DNA of 64,000 bases from Bacteroidota bacterium (GCA_013697245.1 JACCXH010000049.1:186001-250000); one strand, 5' to 3'; positions 9,602-18,568 are shown, numbered from the stretch's first letter. Numbers and translations are program-made. The notes: generated by a model from the sequence alone, not told the origin.

Positions 9602-10012
9602 TCAGATTATTTTTTTTCTTAATTTTTTTTGCTCGCTTTTGTGTTTTTTACTTTCTACTTTTCTTTTAATAGATCCTTTAGTTGGTTTTGTAGCAAAACG
9701 TTTTTTAACCGGTTTTAAAAGTTTATTTAAAAGCACAAGAAGTTTTTCGGAAGCAATTTCTTTATTGCCAAGCTGTGAGCGATCGCTATTTCCAATAACC
9801 CGTATGAGTGTTCCTTCAATAAAATCCGGGTACTTTTTAAAGATGGTCTTTTTTTGTTCCGGTCTTAATGCTACAGAAGTTTGTACGTTAAACTCCAGTT
9901 CTACTTTTGTCTCAACTTTATTAACGTTTTGGCCGCCCTTTCCACCTGAGCGGGAAGTTTTAAAGCTGATCTCTTTTGTAAGGATGGTATTTGCCTGTTC
10001 TTCAGTTAACAT
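9602..10012 (-). CDS. arfB: Alternative ribosome-rescue factor ArfB (peptidyl-tRNA hydrolase)
   Basis: This 136-residue class I release-factor-like protein carries the GGQ catalytic motif (residues 26-28, in GGKGGQNVNKVETKVEL), which hydrolyses peptidyl-tRNA in ribosomes stalled at mRNA ends. It lacks codon-recognition domains. The C-terminal tail (RKVESKKHKSEQKKLRKK) is strongly basic, as needed to enter the empty mRNA channel. The ATG at 10012 is preferred over an upstream TTG at 10042, because family members begin a few residues before the first beta strand and the extra ten residues look like translated leader. It lies upstream of the MBOAT gene in the same direction. Confidence 0.93.
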   Translation of the reverse strand: MLTEEQANTILTKEISFKTSRSGGKGGQNVNKVETKVELEFNVQTSVALRPEQKKTIFKKYPDFIEGTLIRVIGNSDRSQLGNKEIASEKLLVLLNKLLKPVKKRFATKPTKGSIKRKVESKKHKSEQKKLRKKII

Positions 10013-10124
10013 AAAGGTTTTGATAACAATTTGAAAGTACAATTTTTTTTTGAGTGAATAATTTTAATTTTATAAACATGATGCGGCTACTATTAGCGAA
10101 ATTAAGATTTTTGATTTAGGATGA

Positions 10125-11426
10125 ATGATAAAAAATACTATAAATAAACATGGTCTGTCTTGCATCTTATGTCTTGTGTCTTTTATCTTCATGGGGCAAA
10201 CCGTTGTGCAGCAATGCAAATATCGGTTCGATAACTATCTTAATTTTAAAGGTTCTTGTAACCACCGAATTGAATTCCAGAAAGAAGTTATTTATATTTT
10301 AGATAGTAAGGGTAAAAAAGAGTTCGCAATCTATGCCTCTGAAATACCAATGCTGGCAAAGTTTTTTGCTAACAGTTCGTTCGCAAAACAGGAAAAATTC
10401 ATAAAATTTAAAGGTATAAAAAATTTAAAAGCTACACAGCGAGACAGTATTTTAGCAAAATTAAATGATAAAAAGATCATTATCCGACAAAACAAACTGC
10501 CCCTCTCTGGTTACCGCGTTGCTATTGATCCGGGGCATAGTGCTACAAATTTAATGGAAGCAGAAATAGAACAAAAATTTTTGTATTTTGTAAAGGATAG
10601 TATTAATCATCCTTTAGATTCTGTAAAATTATTTGAAAGTGTTTTAACTTTTAATACAGCACAATTGCTGCAAAAAATGCTGGAAGAACAGGGCGCTAAA
10701 GTTCTATTAACACGAAGCCAAAACAATTTTAATTCGTTTAACTGCACCTATACAACCTGGTTAACTAATCATAAAGATCGCGTTTTGGATAGTTTAAAGA
10801 ATGCCAATGTATTACCAAAAGCAAAATATGCTAAGCTCATGAAAATGAACGATCACGATGTTTTTTGGGAGTTCTTCAGAGATTATGAATTAACGAACCG
10901 CGCAAAAGTTATGAATGAATTTAACCCGCATGCCAGTGTAATTATTCATTATAATGTGGATGAAAAGAACGAACCTTGGAAACAATGTTCGAAAAAGAAT
11001 TTTACGATGGCTTTTATTGGAGGCGCTTTTACAGGCGATAACTTAGATAAACCCGAGAATTTGGTGCATTTTATTCGTTTGCTGGTAACAGATGAGTTAA
11101 ACCAATCAGAGATCTTAGCCTCCTTAACCGTGAATAATTTTAGTAATAACCTCGATATACCAAAGGCTTCACAATTTGATGCCAATTATTTAAAGGATAA
11201 TTGTTTGCTCCCAAAAAGCCCGGGTGTTTTTTCGCGGAATTTAAATTTATGCCGTTTGGTTAATTCGCCCTTGGTATATGGTGAGAGTTTGTATCAGGAT
11301 AATGAAAAAGAATGTGATGCTTTAATGAAAGACGACGTAAATTTTAAAGGCATAAAAACAAACGACCGGCTTTTGAACGTTGCAAAAAGTTATTATCAGG
11401 CCGTTTTAATGTTTTTAAAAAACTAG
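10125..11426 (+). CDS. N-acetylmuramoyl-L-alanine amidase (Amidase_3)
   Basis: This 433-residue exported protein has a signal peptide ending near FMGQ and an Amidase_3 domain starting at about residue 128. The expected zinc ligands are present: His138 in AIDPGHS, Glu171 in ESVLTFNTAQLL and His275 in IIHYNVDE. A candidate catalytic Glu387 lies in LVYGESLYQDNEKE. The enzyme would cut the bond between MurNAc and the stem peptide, for cell separation or wall turnover. Insertions between the metal ligands make the domain longer than the usual 180-200 residues. The gene lies 17 bases upstream of the response-regulator gene and may be cotranscribed with it. Confidence 0.85.
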   Translation: MIKNTINKHGLSCILCLVSFIFMGQTVVQQCKYRFDNYLNFKGSCNHRIEFQKEVIYILDSKGKKEFAIYASEIPMLAKFFANSSFAKQEKFIKFKGIKNLKATQRDSILAKLNDKKIIIRQNKLPLSGYRVAIDPGHSATNLMEAEIEQKFLYFVKDSINHPLDSVKLFESVLTFNTAQLLQKMLEEQGAKVLLTRSQNNFNSFNCTYTTWLTNHKDRVLDSLKNANVLPKAKYAKLMKMNDHDVFWEFFRDYELTNRAKVMNEFNPHASVIIHYNVDEKNEPWKQCSKKNFTMAFIGGAFTGDNLDKPENLVHFIRLLVTDELNQSEILASLTVNNFSNNLDIPKASQFDANYLKDNCLLPKSPGVFSRNLNLCRLVNSPLVYGESLYQDNEKECDALMKDDVNFKGIKTNDRLLNVAKSYYQAVLMFLKN

Positions 11427-11443
11427 TATATTAGAGTTTTAAT

Positions 11444-12082
11444 ATGGCAAAAAAAATAACAATATATTTAGTAGACGATCATCAAATGCTGATAGATGGT
11501 TTAAAGGCCATCATTTCAAGTGAAAAAGATTTTGAAATCGTGGGTGAATGCACTTTACCTTTATTAGCGTTTGAGCAGATACAGTTATTAAAGCCCGATA
11601 TTGTTTTAACCGATATTAATATGCCCGAACTAAGCGGCATTGAATTAGTGCGTAAATTAAAACCACGCATGAGCAACACTAAATTTATTGCTTTAAGCAT
11701 GTTTGGCGAGCGCAGTTATATTAAAGATATGCTGCAGGCGGGAGTTAGTGGTTATATTTTAAAAAATACAGGCCGAGAAGAGTTAGTAAAAGCCATTAAT
11801 CTGGTCATGCAAGGACATCAATTCTTTAGCGAAGAAGTAGAGCAGGTAATAGAATCAAACCCGGTAAACGATGAAAAGATAAATACCATACATTTAACCG
11901 AGCGCGAAGTAGATATTATTGATTGTATTGCAAAAGAAATGACCAATGCGCAAATTGCCGAAACGCTTTTTATAAGCGAACGAACCGTTGAGACCCACCG
12001 TAAAAATATCTTTAGAAAAACAGGCATCAAAGGCGTAATAGGTCTTGTGAAATTCGCACTGGATAAGGGGTTTATTAAGTAG
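11444..12082 (+). CDS. NarL/LuxR-type response regulator
   Basis: This 212-residue two-domain regulator has an N-terminal receiver (residues 4-122) with the acidic pair D11/D12 and phospho-acceptor D57 (in LTDINMP), the conserved Ser/Ala switch region and Lys in ILKN. A C-terminal LuxR-type helix-turn-helix (about 148-208) is seen as LTEREVDIIDCIA followed by ISERTVETHRKNI. It should bind DNA as a dimer once phosphorylated. No histidine kinase gene is adjacent, so it is an orphan within this window. It follows the amidase gene by 17 bases and converges on the DUF4173-LRR gene. Confidence 0.95.
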   Translation: MAKKITIYLVDDHQMLIDGLKAIISSEKDFEIVGECTLPLLAFEQIQLLKPDIVLTDINMPELSGIELVRKLKPRMSNTKFIALSMFGERSYIKDMLQAGVSGYILKNTGREELVKAINLVMQGHQFFSEEVEQVIESNPVNDEKINTIHLTEREVDIIDCIAKEMTNAQIAETLFISERTVETHRKNIFRKTGIKGVIGLVKFALDKGFIK

Positions 12083-12089
12083 AGTTAAC

Positions 12090-14726
12090 CTAATAAATTT
12101 CTATTACTTCTGTATTTGGCAATATTTTCTTTAATTTTAAGATCAGGGCAGTATTTGTACTAGATACCTTCAAAATTTTTAGTTTCAAACTTTTAAATTG
12201 GGCAATATCTTTTTGTTCAAGATGAGACACGTAGAGGGTTTTTAATTGTTTAAATTCTTTTATTCCTTCAAATGATTTGATCCTACAGCCTTCTAAATGC
12301 AACTCTTCCAACGTTAATGCGCTTAGGTCTAAGAGATCATTAAAATCTGTATTTGACAGGTTGAGCGAAAGAAGATTTGGCAATTTTTTAAAAGTTTTAA
12401 AATCCCGTATTGATTGATTATTTGCGATGTTTAATTCTTTAATTTGCACAAGACTATCTAAAAAATGAATGTCACGCAGGTCATTATTATTTATGTAAAG
12501 TCTTTTAAGATCTTTTAGGGCAGCCATTGAAGCAATGTATCGGATCTTGTTATTGGTTAAATTTAATGTTTCGACGCTTGTTAATAGGTTTATCTTATTT
12601 ATAGAATAAAGATCATTAGACTCTAAATGAAGTTCCTTTAACTTCTTAAATTTTATTGTTGTAATGTTCTTATTGTTTGTTGCTTCAAATAAAACATCAA
12701 TATTTTTTAAACTATTTGAGTTAAGATTTAAATGTTCAATATTGATAGGTGCTTTCAATTTTAACAGATTTTGCAAAGCCGGCGAGCCAGAAATGTTTAG
12801 ATATTTAAGTGATCTTAATTCAGGGATCTTATCGGGGTAGGTTTGTATATTAATTGCAGATAATGACTCAAGTTTAGGAAAAAACTCTAAGGGTGTTAGG
12901 TCGTTTATCTTGTTGCCATTTAACAAGAGCTCCTTAAGTTCTTTTAAAAATGATATATCGTTTATGTGTTTTAAATTTGTATTAGAAACATCTAATACTT
13001 GCAAATGTTTTGTGTTGTCAAGATGGTTTAATTCTGATATCGGATTGTTAGCTACAGATAAATGAGTAAGGTCTTTCAATAACGGTAACGAATCTAGTGA
13101 TAATAAATAATTACCTTCCAGATCGAGTTTTTGAAGTTTTGGAAAATTATTTAGATCGTTAAGACTCGCAAGCCTCCCATTTTTCAATATCAATTCTTTT
13201 ATGTTGAATATTGAAAATATTGGCTTTAAACTGTAAATGCATGAAGAGGATAGGTCGAGGCTCGTAATTAATTCTTTATTATTCAGGTCTTTTATTTCGC
13301 TTAAAACTCTTTGTTTTCTATAGTTGAATGATTTCCAGTCAAGTTTAGCATTATTTTCAAAAAAGCGATAAAGTTTATAATCAAGCCATCGGGCATTTTG
13401 ATAACCATAGCTGTACTCAAAATGATATAAGGAATCTGTATTAAAATCTTTATCATTTTTTATAGTATATAACTGCGCGAGATTAGTTTCTGATAAACTG
13501 ATCAAATACTTTTTATCCAAAGAAGCTATGTATTTTATTCTTGACAAATTTTGATCACTTATATATTTATCCCAATCAATGGCAGCGCTTAATACTAATA
13601 TTATATAAGCAAATAACGAATTGCTTTTAAATAAATACCAGGCAGATCTTGTTTTATATATTTTAATAAAAGTAGTAATAAGCCCAATGGAGGCCAATAA
13701 TAGCCAATAGTAAACGCCTATACGCTTGTAAGTGAATAGCGCTTCGTCAACATACATATGGTTCCGTAACCCTGTAGAAACAACCATTATTAAATTCTGC
13801 CCGATCCAAACATAAACAAGTATCCTAACCAGTTTATTGTTTTTATCAAAATTCAAATTCCCTCTAAAAAAATAAAGAATTGTTGTTATTGCCAGTAAAA
13901 TTGAAAGTATTAACATGCCAACCCCATTATGTACAAACTCTTTATGTGTAATTCCTTTCGGCATTCCATCGCCCAGGTATAAATAATTAACATCTAGGAC
14001 ATTAATAAAAATCAGCATAACATTTAGTAATACAAATAAAACGGTTACGGCTTTTTTTTCATCCCACTTGTTTAAATTTTTTGAATTTTCCGATTTTGAA
14101 AGAATTAATGGAAGTTTATTTTCCCATTGGTCTATAGGCTCAATTCGTTTATGATAAAAAACACCATACACAATTAAAAAGCCAACGAAGGTGAATAATA
14201 CCCATTCCAGACTTATAAAATCAAGGTTAATTTTTTCGGTATAATTTGCAAATAAAGGGTTGGCGCTTTTATAAATAATAAGAAAAATAAATGCAATAAT
14301 TACGGGCACAACAAAAGTTAGAAAAATGGAAAGAATGCTCTTTTTACCATTCTCAGTTTTATTTTTTGTTGTGATATTTTTTGTTATAAAAACAAAGGAA
14401 GAAAACACAGAATATAGGCTTTGCATCAAATTAATGATCACCGAAGATCGGTCGCTAATAGAATAGGAGGATAACAATAACAAAGAAATAATAGTTGCAA
14501 GTATTGCTAATGATGAGCCATACATTAGAACAAAAATTGAAGATAATATTGTTAATGCAGAGAAAAATACCCATTTTCTTTTTTTAATATGCGCCGGATT
14601 AGATGCCAACATTAGAATAATGATGAGCAATGTTAATACAAGAAAATTCAACCCCGGATATTGATGATAAAATAAAAAACTAAAAGCCGTTGTGGCCAAC
14701 AGAGTTGCCCAATCATTTTTTTTCAT
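12090..14726 (-). CDS. Multi-spanning DUF4173 protein with leucine-rich-repeat tail
   Basis: This 878-residue protein is in two parts. The first half (about 1-380) has about ten hydrophobic helices and the DUF4153/DUF4173 character, including FVLLNVMLIFINVLDVNYLY. The second half (about 460-870) is a run of leucine-rich repeats of the LxxLxLxxN type, each about 22-24 residues and rich in Asn, Leu, Lys and Ile, as in bacterial SDS22-like repeats. The LRRs probably bind a protein partner. Neither half has a known reaction. The gene is monocistronic and convergent with the response-regulator gene (7 bases between stops). The fusion itself, not either half, is the unusual point. Confidence 0.75.
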   Translation of the reverse strand: MKKNDWATLLATTAFSFLFYHQYPGLNFLVLTLLIIILMLASNPAHIKKRKWVFFSALTILSSIFVLMYGSSLAILATIISLLLLSSYSISDRSSVIINLMQSLYSVFSSFVFITKNITTKNKTENGKKSILSIFLTFVVPVIIAFIFLIIYKSANPLFANYTEKINLDFISLEWVLFTFVGFLIVYGVFYHKRIEPIDQWENKLPLILSKSENSKNLNKWDEKKAVTVLFVLLNVMLIFINVLDVNYLYLGDGMPKGITHKEFVHNGVGMLILSILLAITTILYFFRGNLNFDKNNKLVRILVYVWIGQNLIMVVSTGLRNHMYVDEALFTYKRIGVYYWLLLASIGLITTFIKIYKTRSAWYLFKSNSLFAYIILVLSAAIDWDKYISDQNLSRIKYIASLDKKYLISLSETNLAQLYTIKNDKDFNTDSLYHFEYSYGYQNARWLDYKLYRFFENNAKLDWKSFNYRKQRVLSEIKDLNNKELITSLDLSSSCIYSLKPIFSIFNIKELILKNGRLASLNDLNNFPKLQKLDLEGNYLLSLDSLPLLKDLTHLSVANNPISELNHLDNTKHLQVLDVSNTNLKHINDISFLKELKELLLNGNKINDLTPLEFFPKLESLSAINIQTYPDKIPELRSLKYLNISGSPALQNLLKLKAPINIEHLNLNSNSLKNIDVLFEATNNKNITTIKFKKLKELHLESNDLYSINKINLLTSVETLNLTNNKIRYIASMAALKDLKRLYINNNDLRDIHFLDSLVQIKELNIANNQSIRDFKTFKKLPNLLSLNLSNTDFNDLLDLSALTLEELHLEGCRIKSFEGIKEFKQLKTLYVSHLEQKDIAQFKSLKLKILKVSSTNTALILKLKKILPNTEVIEIY

Positions 14727-14819
14727 GAATTTAATTGTAATTTGTTAGACGATATTATTCCAACGTTAAGTAATAAAAAATATTGTATTGCTTTAAAAAT
14801 GATAAACAGTTGGCACTGC

Positions 14820-15473
14820 TTAAGGAATATTCATGTACTTATGCGTCTGTAAACTTATCATCCATTTTGGATTATTTTTTACATACTCAATAATTTGCGG
14901 GATCAATTCAATGTGTTTGCTCCACTCGGGTTGTAAATACAAAAAACAATCTTTGCCAACTTTTGCTGCTTGTTCTTCGGCCCATTTAAAATCGTGTTGA
15001 TTAAATACAATTACTTTTAATTCATTAGCTTTTGCATAAACTTCCGGCAAAGGCGTCATAGTTTTTTTTGGACTTAAACAGATCCAGTCCCAATTACCGC
15101 TTAATTTATAAGCGCCTGATGTTTCAATAAACGTTTCAATATTTTTCTTTTTTAACTCAGCAGTTAAAGCATCTAAATTGTATATCAAGGGTTCGCCACC
15201 GGTAACCACCACACTTGGTGCTTTCCATTCCAATACATTCGTAATTATTTTTTCAATTGATGTAAGCGGGTGGATGTTGGCATCCCAGCTTTCTTTAACA
15301 TCGCACCAATGGCAACCTACATCGCAACCACCAATACGAATAAAATACGCGGCCTTACCTGTATTAAACCCCTCGCCCTGGATGGTGTAGAACTCTTCCA
15401 TTAAAGGCAAAAGCTTTCCTTCGTTTAAAGCGGCTTCGTCGGTAGGTTTTAAACTATGTAATTTGTAATTCAA
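14820..15473 (-). CDS. queE: 7-carboxy-7-deazaguanine synthase QueE
   Basis: This 217-residue radical SAM enzyme would convert 6-carboxytetrahydropterin to 7-carboxy-7-deazaguanine in queuosine synthesis. The cluster-binding cysteines Cys50, Cys54 and Cys57 are in GGCDVGCHWCD, preceded by the QueE-typical MEEFYTIQGEGFNTG; the SAM-binding VTGGEPL follows. A TTG start at 15473 is chosen: an in-frame stop lies just upstream, and starting at the internal Met25 would remove a segment present in related proteins. No other queuosine genes are nearby. Confidence 0.92.
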   Translation of the reverse strand: MNYKLHSLKPTDEAALNEGKLLPLMEEFYTIQGEGFNTGKAAYFIRIGGCDVGCHWCDVKESWDANIHPLTSIEKIITNVLEWKAPSVVVTGGEPLIYNLDALTAELKKKNIETFIETSGAYKLSGNWDWICLSPKKTMTPLPEVYAKANELKVIVFNQHDFKWAEEQAAKVGKDCFLYLQPEWSKHIELIPQIIEYVKNNPKWMISLQTHKYMNIP

Positions 15474-15494
15474 GGCCTAAAGATATTACTAAAT

Positions 15495-15675
15495 TCTTAA
15501 AGCCACCAATTTCACTAATTGCTCGAATTAAAAAAGGAGTTTGCCTAATTACTTTTTCGTGTAATCCTTTCCTTAAGCAATTATTCTTAAGGAAATTAAA
15601 TTGACACAAAACGATGATTTTTTAATATTAATTCAATTAAATATTTGCGAAATTGGTGTAATTAGTGACTTAAAA
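15495..15675. repeat. Interspersed element with terminal inverted repeats (copy 1)
   Basis: The 270-base gap before bshA holds two inverted arms of about 28 bases: left 15495-15523, right 15646-15675. Both are built from a 9-base unit of the form CAC(C/T)AATT(T/A), for example CACCAATTTCACTAATT. The left arm is close to the right arm of a second copy at 27383-27537. The roughly 120-base interior has no long open frame. It looks like a non-autonomous palindromic element. It probably does not encode anything. Confidence 0.6.
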
Positions 15676-15747
15676 CATATGGTTTGTTAACATTATTCCA
15701 ACCGAATAATTCGTAAATTTAAAGCTGGTAATTAGAGAACTTATTTT

Positions 15748-16887
15748 ATGAATATAGGAATGGTTTGTTTTCCAACCTACGGTGGAAGCGGTGTTGTAGC
15801 AACAGAATTAGGCAAAGCTTTAGCGAAAAAAGGCCATAAGGTGCATTTTATGTCGTACAGCCAGCCTTTTCGATTGAACCTGTTTGATGAGAATTTATTT
15901 TATCACGAGTTCAACGTGAACGATTATCCTTTATTTGAATACCAGCCTTACGAAAGTGTTTTAGCAAGTAAAATTGTAGATGTTGCCATTTACGAACAGT
16001 TAGATGTGTTGCATGTGCATTACGCCATTCCACATGCTTCTGTGGCTTATATGGCACAACAGATCTTAAAATCGAAAAAAATTAATTTACCTTATGTTAC
16101 CACTTTGCACGGCACCGATATTACTTTGGTTGGCCGAGATCCTGCATTCGAGCCGGTGATACGCTTTTCGTTGAACCATAGTAATGCCATTACTTCGGTT
16201 TCTGAAAGTTTAAAAATGGATACTTTAAAAACGTTTAAGATCGATAATAAAATTACGGTTATCCCTAACTTTATCAATATTAAAGAATACGAAATGCCGC
16301 AAGAGCATTGCGTTGCCCGTAAATACGCCCCACATGGCGAAAAAATATTGGTGCATATCAGTAACTTTCGTAAAGTAAAGAGAATTGAGGATGTCGTTAA
16401 GATCTTTGAAAAAGTAAAAGATAAATTCCCCGCAAAATTAATATTGGTGGGTGATGGTCCCGAAAAAGCTGCCATTGAACAGCTTTGCAGGCAATTGAAC
16501 CTGAACAATGATGTTATTAATCTTGGAAAGATTGCTGACCCAAAAGAGATATTAAGTGTTGCCGATCTATTTATTTTACCTTCAGAAACAGAAAGTTTTG
16601 GTTTAGCAGCTTTAGAAGCCATGGCCATGAAAGTGCCTGTAATTAGTACCAATGGCGGTGGTTTGCCGGAAGTTAACATACATGGCAAAACCGGTTATTT
16701 AAGCGATGTGGGTAATGTTGAAGAAATGGCAGCCAACGCCATTAAATTATTAGGAGATAAAAAATTGTTTGCTCAGTTTCGCGAAAATGCGTTTGCCCAG
16801 GCTAAAAAATTCGATATCAATACTATCTTACCAAAGTACGAAAAGCTATACCAGCAATTGGTTTCAAGCCAGGTAATACCTACATAA
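15748..16887 (+). CDS. bshA: N-acetyl-alpha-D-glucosaminyl L-malate synthase BshA
   Basis: This 379-residue GT4 glycosyltransferase joins GlcNAc from UDP-GlcNAc to L-malate, the first step of bacillithiol synthesis. The opening MNIGMVCFPTYGGSGVVATE is diagnostic of BshA, as is the HVHYAIPHA segment. The donor-binding E-x7-E region is seen as PSETESFGLAALEAM. Length matches the family. The gene is monocistronic, with an inverted repeat directly after it; bshB and bshC are not in the window. No other GT4 family fits as well. Confidence 0.95.
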   Translation: MNIGMVCFPTYGGSGVVATELGKALAKKGHKVHFMSYSQPFRLNLFDENLFYHEFNVNDYPLFEYQPYESVLASKIVDVAIYEQLDVLHVHYAIPHASVAYMAQQILKSKKINLPYVTTLHGTDITLVGRDPAFEPVIRFSLNHSNAITSVSESLKMDTLKTFKIDNKITVIPNFINIKEYEMPQEHCVARKYAPHGEKILVHISNFRKVKRIEDVVKIFEKVKDKFPAKLILVGDGPEKAAIEQLCRQLNLNNDVINLGKIADPKEILSVADLFILPSETESFGLAALEAMAMKVPVISTNGGGLPEVNIHGKTGYLSDVGNVEEMAANAIKLLGDKKLFAQFRENAFAQAKKFDINTILPKYEKLYQQLVSSQVIPT

Positions 16888-16920
16888 AATTGTTAAATTA
16901 ACGAGATTCTACAATTTTAT
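16885..16920 (+). terminator. AT-rich inverted repeat at the bshA 3' end, possible terminator
   Basis: The sequence ATAAAATTGT (16885-16894), which begins inside the bshA stop codon region, is perfectly complementary to ACAATTTTAT (16911-16920) across a 16-base loop. The stem is A/T-rich and is not followed by a strong T-run, so termination would be weak; it may instead protect the mRNA 3' end. Confidence 0.35.
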
Positions 16921-16951
16921 TAAAAAAAACGGTTTAATATTGTAATATCTA

Positions 16952-17338
16952 ATGGTAAAAACAACCACACATAATATTGAGATCTCGGTTGAAGTAAAAT
17001 ACCTGGCAGACCAAAGCGTGCCAAGAGAGAACCATTATTTTTTTATTTATTTTATTACCATCGAAAACAAGAGTGATTTTTCTGTTCAGCTTTTAAAAAG
17101 ACATTGGGATATTTTTGACAGCGTTGGCGAAAAGCGTGCTGTTGATGGAGAAGGTGTAATAGGTGAGACCCCAATAATAGAGCCGGGACAAAAATTCGAA
17201 TACAACAGCGGTTGTAATTTGATTAGTGAGTTAGGTTATATGGAAGGTTTTTATGCCATGACCCGTTTAATTGATGAGACCGAATTTAATGTTCAGATCC
17301 CAAGATTTGAATTGGTAGTGCCTTCAAAATTAAATTAG
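16952..17338 (+). CDS. apaG: ApaG domain protein
   Basis: This 128-residue ApaG protein is a single fibronectin-III-like beta sandwich. The diagnostic features are RHWDIFDSVG followed by VDGEGVIGETPIIEPG, with the Gly-x-Gly-x-x-Gly loop, and later GYMEGFYAM. The length matches the family (about 125). Loss of ApaG affects Co/Mg resistance in enterobacteria, but the molecular role is uncertain; a pyrophosphate- or nucleotide-binding role has been suggested. It lies alone between bshA and a repeat. Confidence 0.93.
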   Translation: MVKTTTHNIEISVEVKYLADQSVPRENHYFFIYFITIENKSDFSVQLLKRHWDIFDSVGEKRAVDGEGVIGETPIIEPGQKFEYNSGCNLISELGYMEGFYAMTRLIDETEFNVQIPRFELVVPSKLN

Positions 17339-17352
17339 ACTTTATTTTTTGT

Positions 17353-17437
17353 TCTATTCCCACTTTGGAAAAGGGGGACAGAGGGATTTTTACAAAGACT
17401 TCAATCCTCATAACCTCCTTTTCAAAGTAGGAATAAG
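17353..17437. repeat. Interspersed inverted repeat, CCC-TTTG-AAAAGGGG type
   Basis: An 85-base inverted repeat fills the gap between apaG and the convergent TPR gene. The left arm (from 17354, around ATTCCCACTTTGGAAAAGG) pairs with the right arm (around CCTTTTCAAAGTAGGAAT, ending about 17434). The left arm is followed by a GAGGGATTTTT tail. A related single arm occurs at 59755-59790, so this is an interspersed family. Placed between two convergent stop codons, it may also act as a bidirectional terminator. Confidence 0.6.
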
Positions 17438-17442
17438 AAATG

Positions 17443-18513
17443 CTATTTACAGTATTTATCAATTATCTGCGCGGCATGTTCATTACCCAAACCATCTGCC
17501 TTGTTTAGATCTTCGCAAGCGCCATATTTATCTTTAATGGCCATCTTTGTTGCGGCCCTGTTGTAAAAGGCATCGGCGTAATCAAATTTAAGTTTTAATG
17601 CCATATCATAATCCTTTAATGCTTCCTGAAAGGCTTTGTTCTCAGATTTTGCAACTGCCCTGTAACAATAACTTACTGCATTCTTTGGATTTAATTTAAT
17701 AGCTTCATCAAGATCTGCAATGGCACCGGTATTATCTTTAACATTTATTTTTGCAGCTCCGCGGGCTATCAAAGCTTCCTCTTCGCCGGGTATCCCATCC
17801 AAATAAACATTCCAGTCGGTAACGGCACCTTTAAAATCCTTTACCTCGAATTTTGATTTTGCCCTGAGCTTGTAGGCTGCATAATCAGGCTTTTCGGCAG
17901 GCATTTTTTTAATAGCCTCGTTTAATTCTTTTATGGCATAATTATATTCTTTTGTTACAAACCTTATTTCGCCTTTTAGTACAATTGCTTTAATGCATTT
18001 GGGTGCTAATTCTGTTACTGACTCCAGGGCTTCAAGGGCTGTTTTATAGCTTTTACCTTTGTACATGAGCAAAGCGCGGTAATAGAACAATTCCCAATCG
18101 TCGATCTTTTCGTCTTTTGCAATTTCAAGAGCTGTATCAATTGCGCTTTTACTGTCGTTAAACTTATTGTTTAAGTAAAAATTTATACCTTTTAATTTAG
18201 AGGTCTCAAAATTTATGGGTTGTATCTTTTCAGCTTTTTCGAGATCCTTTTCGGCATCCTTATATTTTTTTTGCTGAATTTTTATGTAGGCTAATTTATT
18301 GTATGCCTGCCAATAATCTTTTTTTTCTTTTAGAGCAAATTTTAAGAGCGGTACTGCATCATCATACTTTGCAGAGTCAATAAGTTTTACCGCTTTATTA
18401 AAAGACTTTTGGTACTCAGGAACGCTATCTACAGCCACTTCCTGACATTTTAATGTGGTCGAAAAAAACCAAATCAGCATCAAAAACAGCCACTTATATT
18501 TGTTTTTTACCAT
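17443..18513 (-). CDS. Exported tetratricopeptide-repeat protein
   Basis: This 356-residue protein has a signal peptide (KYKWLFLMLIWFFSTTLKCQ, residues 5-24) followed by about eight TPR units. Examples are YDDAVPLLKFALKEKKDYWQ, and near the end YDMALKLKFDYADAFYNRAA. It ends on a Cys-containing helix pair (YGACEDLNKADGLG). TPRs form protein-binding superhelices; no catalytic domain is present. The ATG at 18513 is chosen over an upstream GTG at 18660, because the extra 49 residues overlap the divergent SPFH gene and look non-coding. A TAnnTTTG-like -10 box lies about 48 bases upstream of the start. Cys23 in LKCQ is not a clear lipobox. Confidence 0.82.
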   Translation of the reverse strand: MVKNKYKWLFLMLIWFFSTTLKCQEVAVDSVPEYQKSFNKAVKLIDSAKYDDAVPLLKFALKEKKDYWQAYNKLAYIKIQQKKYKDAEKDLEKAEKIQPINFETSKLKGINFYLNNKFNDSKSAIDTALEIAKDEKIDDWELFYYRALLMYKGKSYKTALEALESVTELAPKCIKAIVLKGEIRFVTKEYNYAIKELNEAIKKMPAEKPDYAAYKLRAKSKFEVKDFKGAVTDWNVYLDGIPGEEEALIARGAAKINVKDNTGAIADLDEAIKLNPKNAVSYCYRAVAKSENKAFQEALKDYDMALKLKFDYADAFYNRAATKMAIKDKYGACEDLNKADGLGNEHAAQIIDKYCK

Positions 18514-18526
18514 TTCTAAAAACGAT

Positions 18527-18568
18527 TTTGAAACAGGGAAAAATTTTCCTACATTTATACAAATATAA
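18527..18568. promoter_or_regulatory. Overlapping divergent promoters, TPR gene and SPFH gene
   Basis: On the plus strand TTTG (18527-18530) is 20 bases before TACATTTA (18551-18558), close to the Bacteroidota -33 TTTG / -7 TAnnTTTG pattern, and is followed by the SPFH start at 18575. On the minus strand an exact TATATTTG (18568-18561) serves the TPR gene start at 18513, but no clear -33 box goes with it. The two -7 regions are 2 bases apart. Confidence 0.4.

Noticed and set aside
9639-10034. 131-codon open frame antisense to arfB
   Set aside because: It is the mirror of a well-supported GGQ gene, with no family similarity of its own.
15540-15640. Small gene or RNA in the gap before bshA
   Set aside because: No open frame of useful length and no tRNA-like or riboswitch-like fold was recognised; the region is explained by the repeat element.
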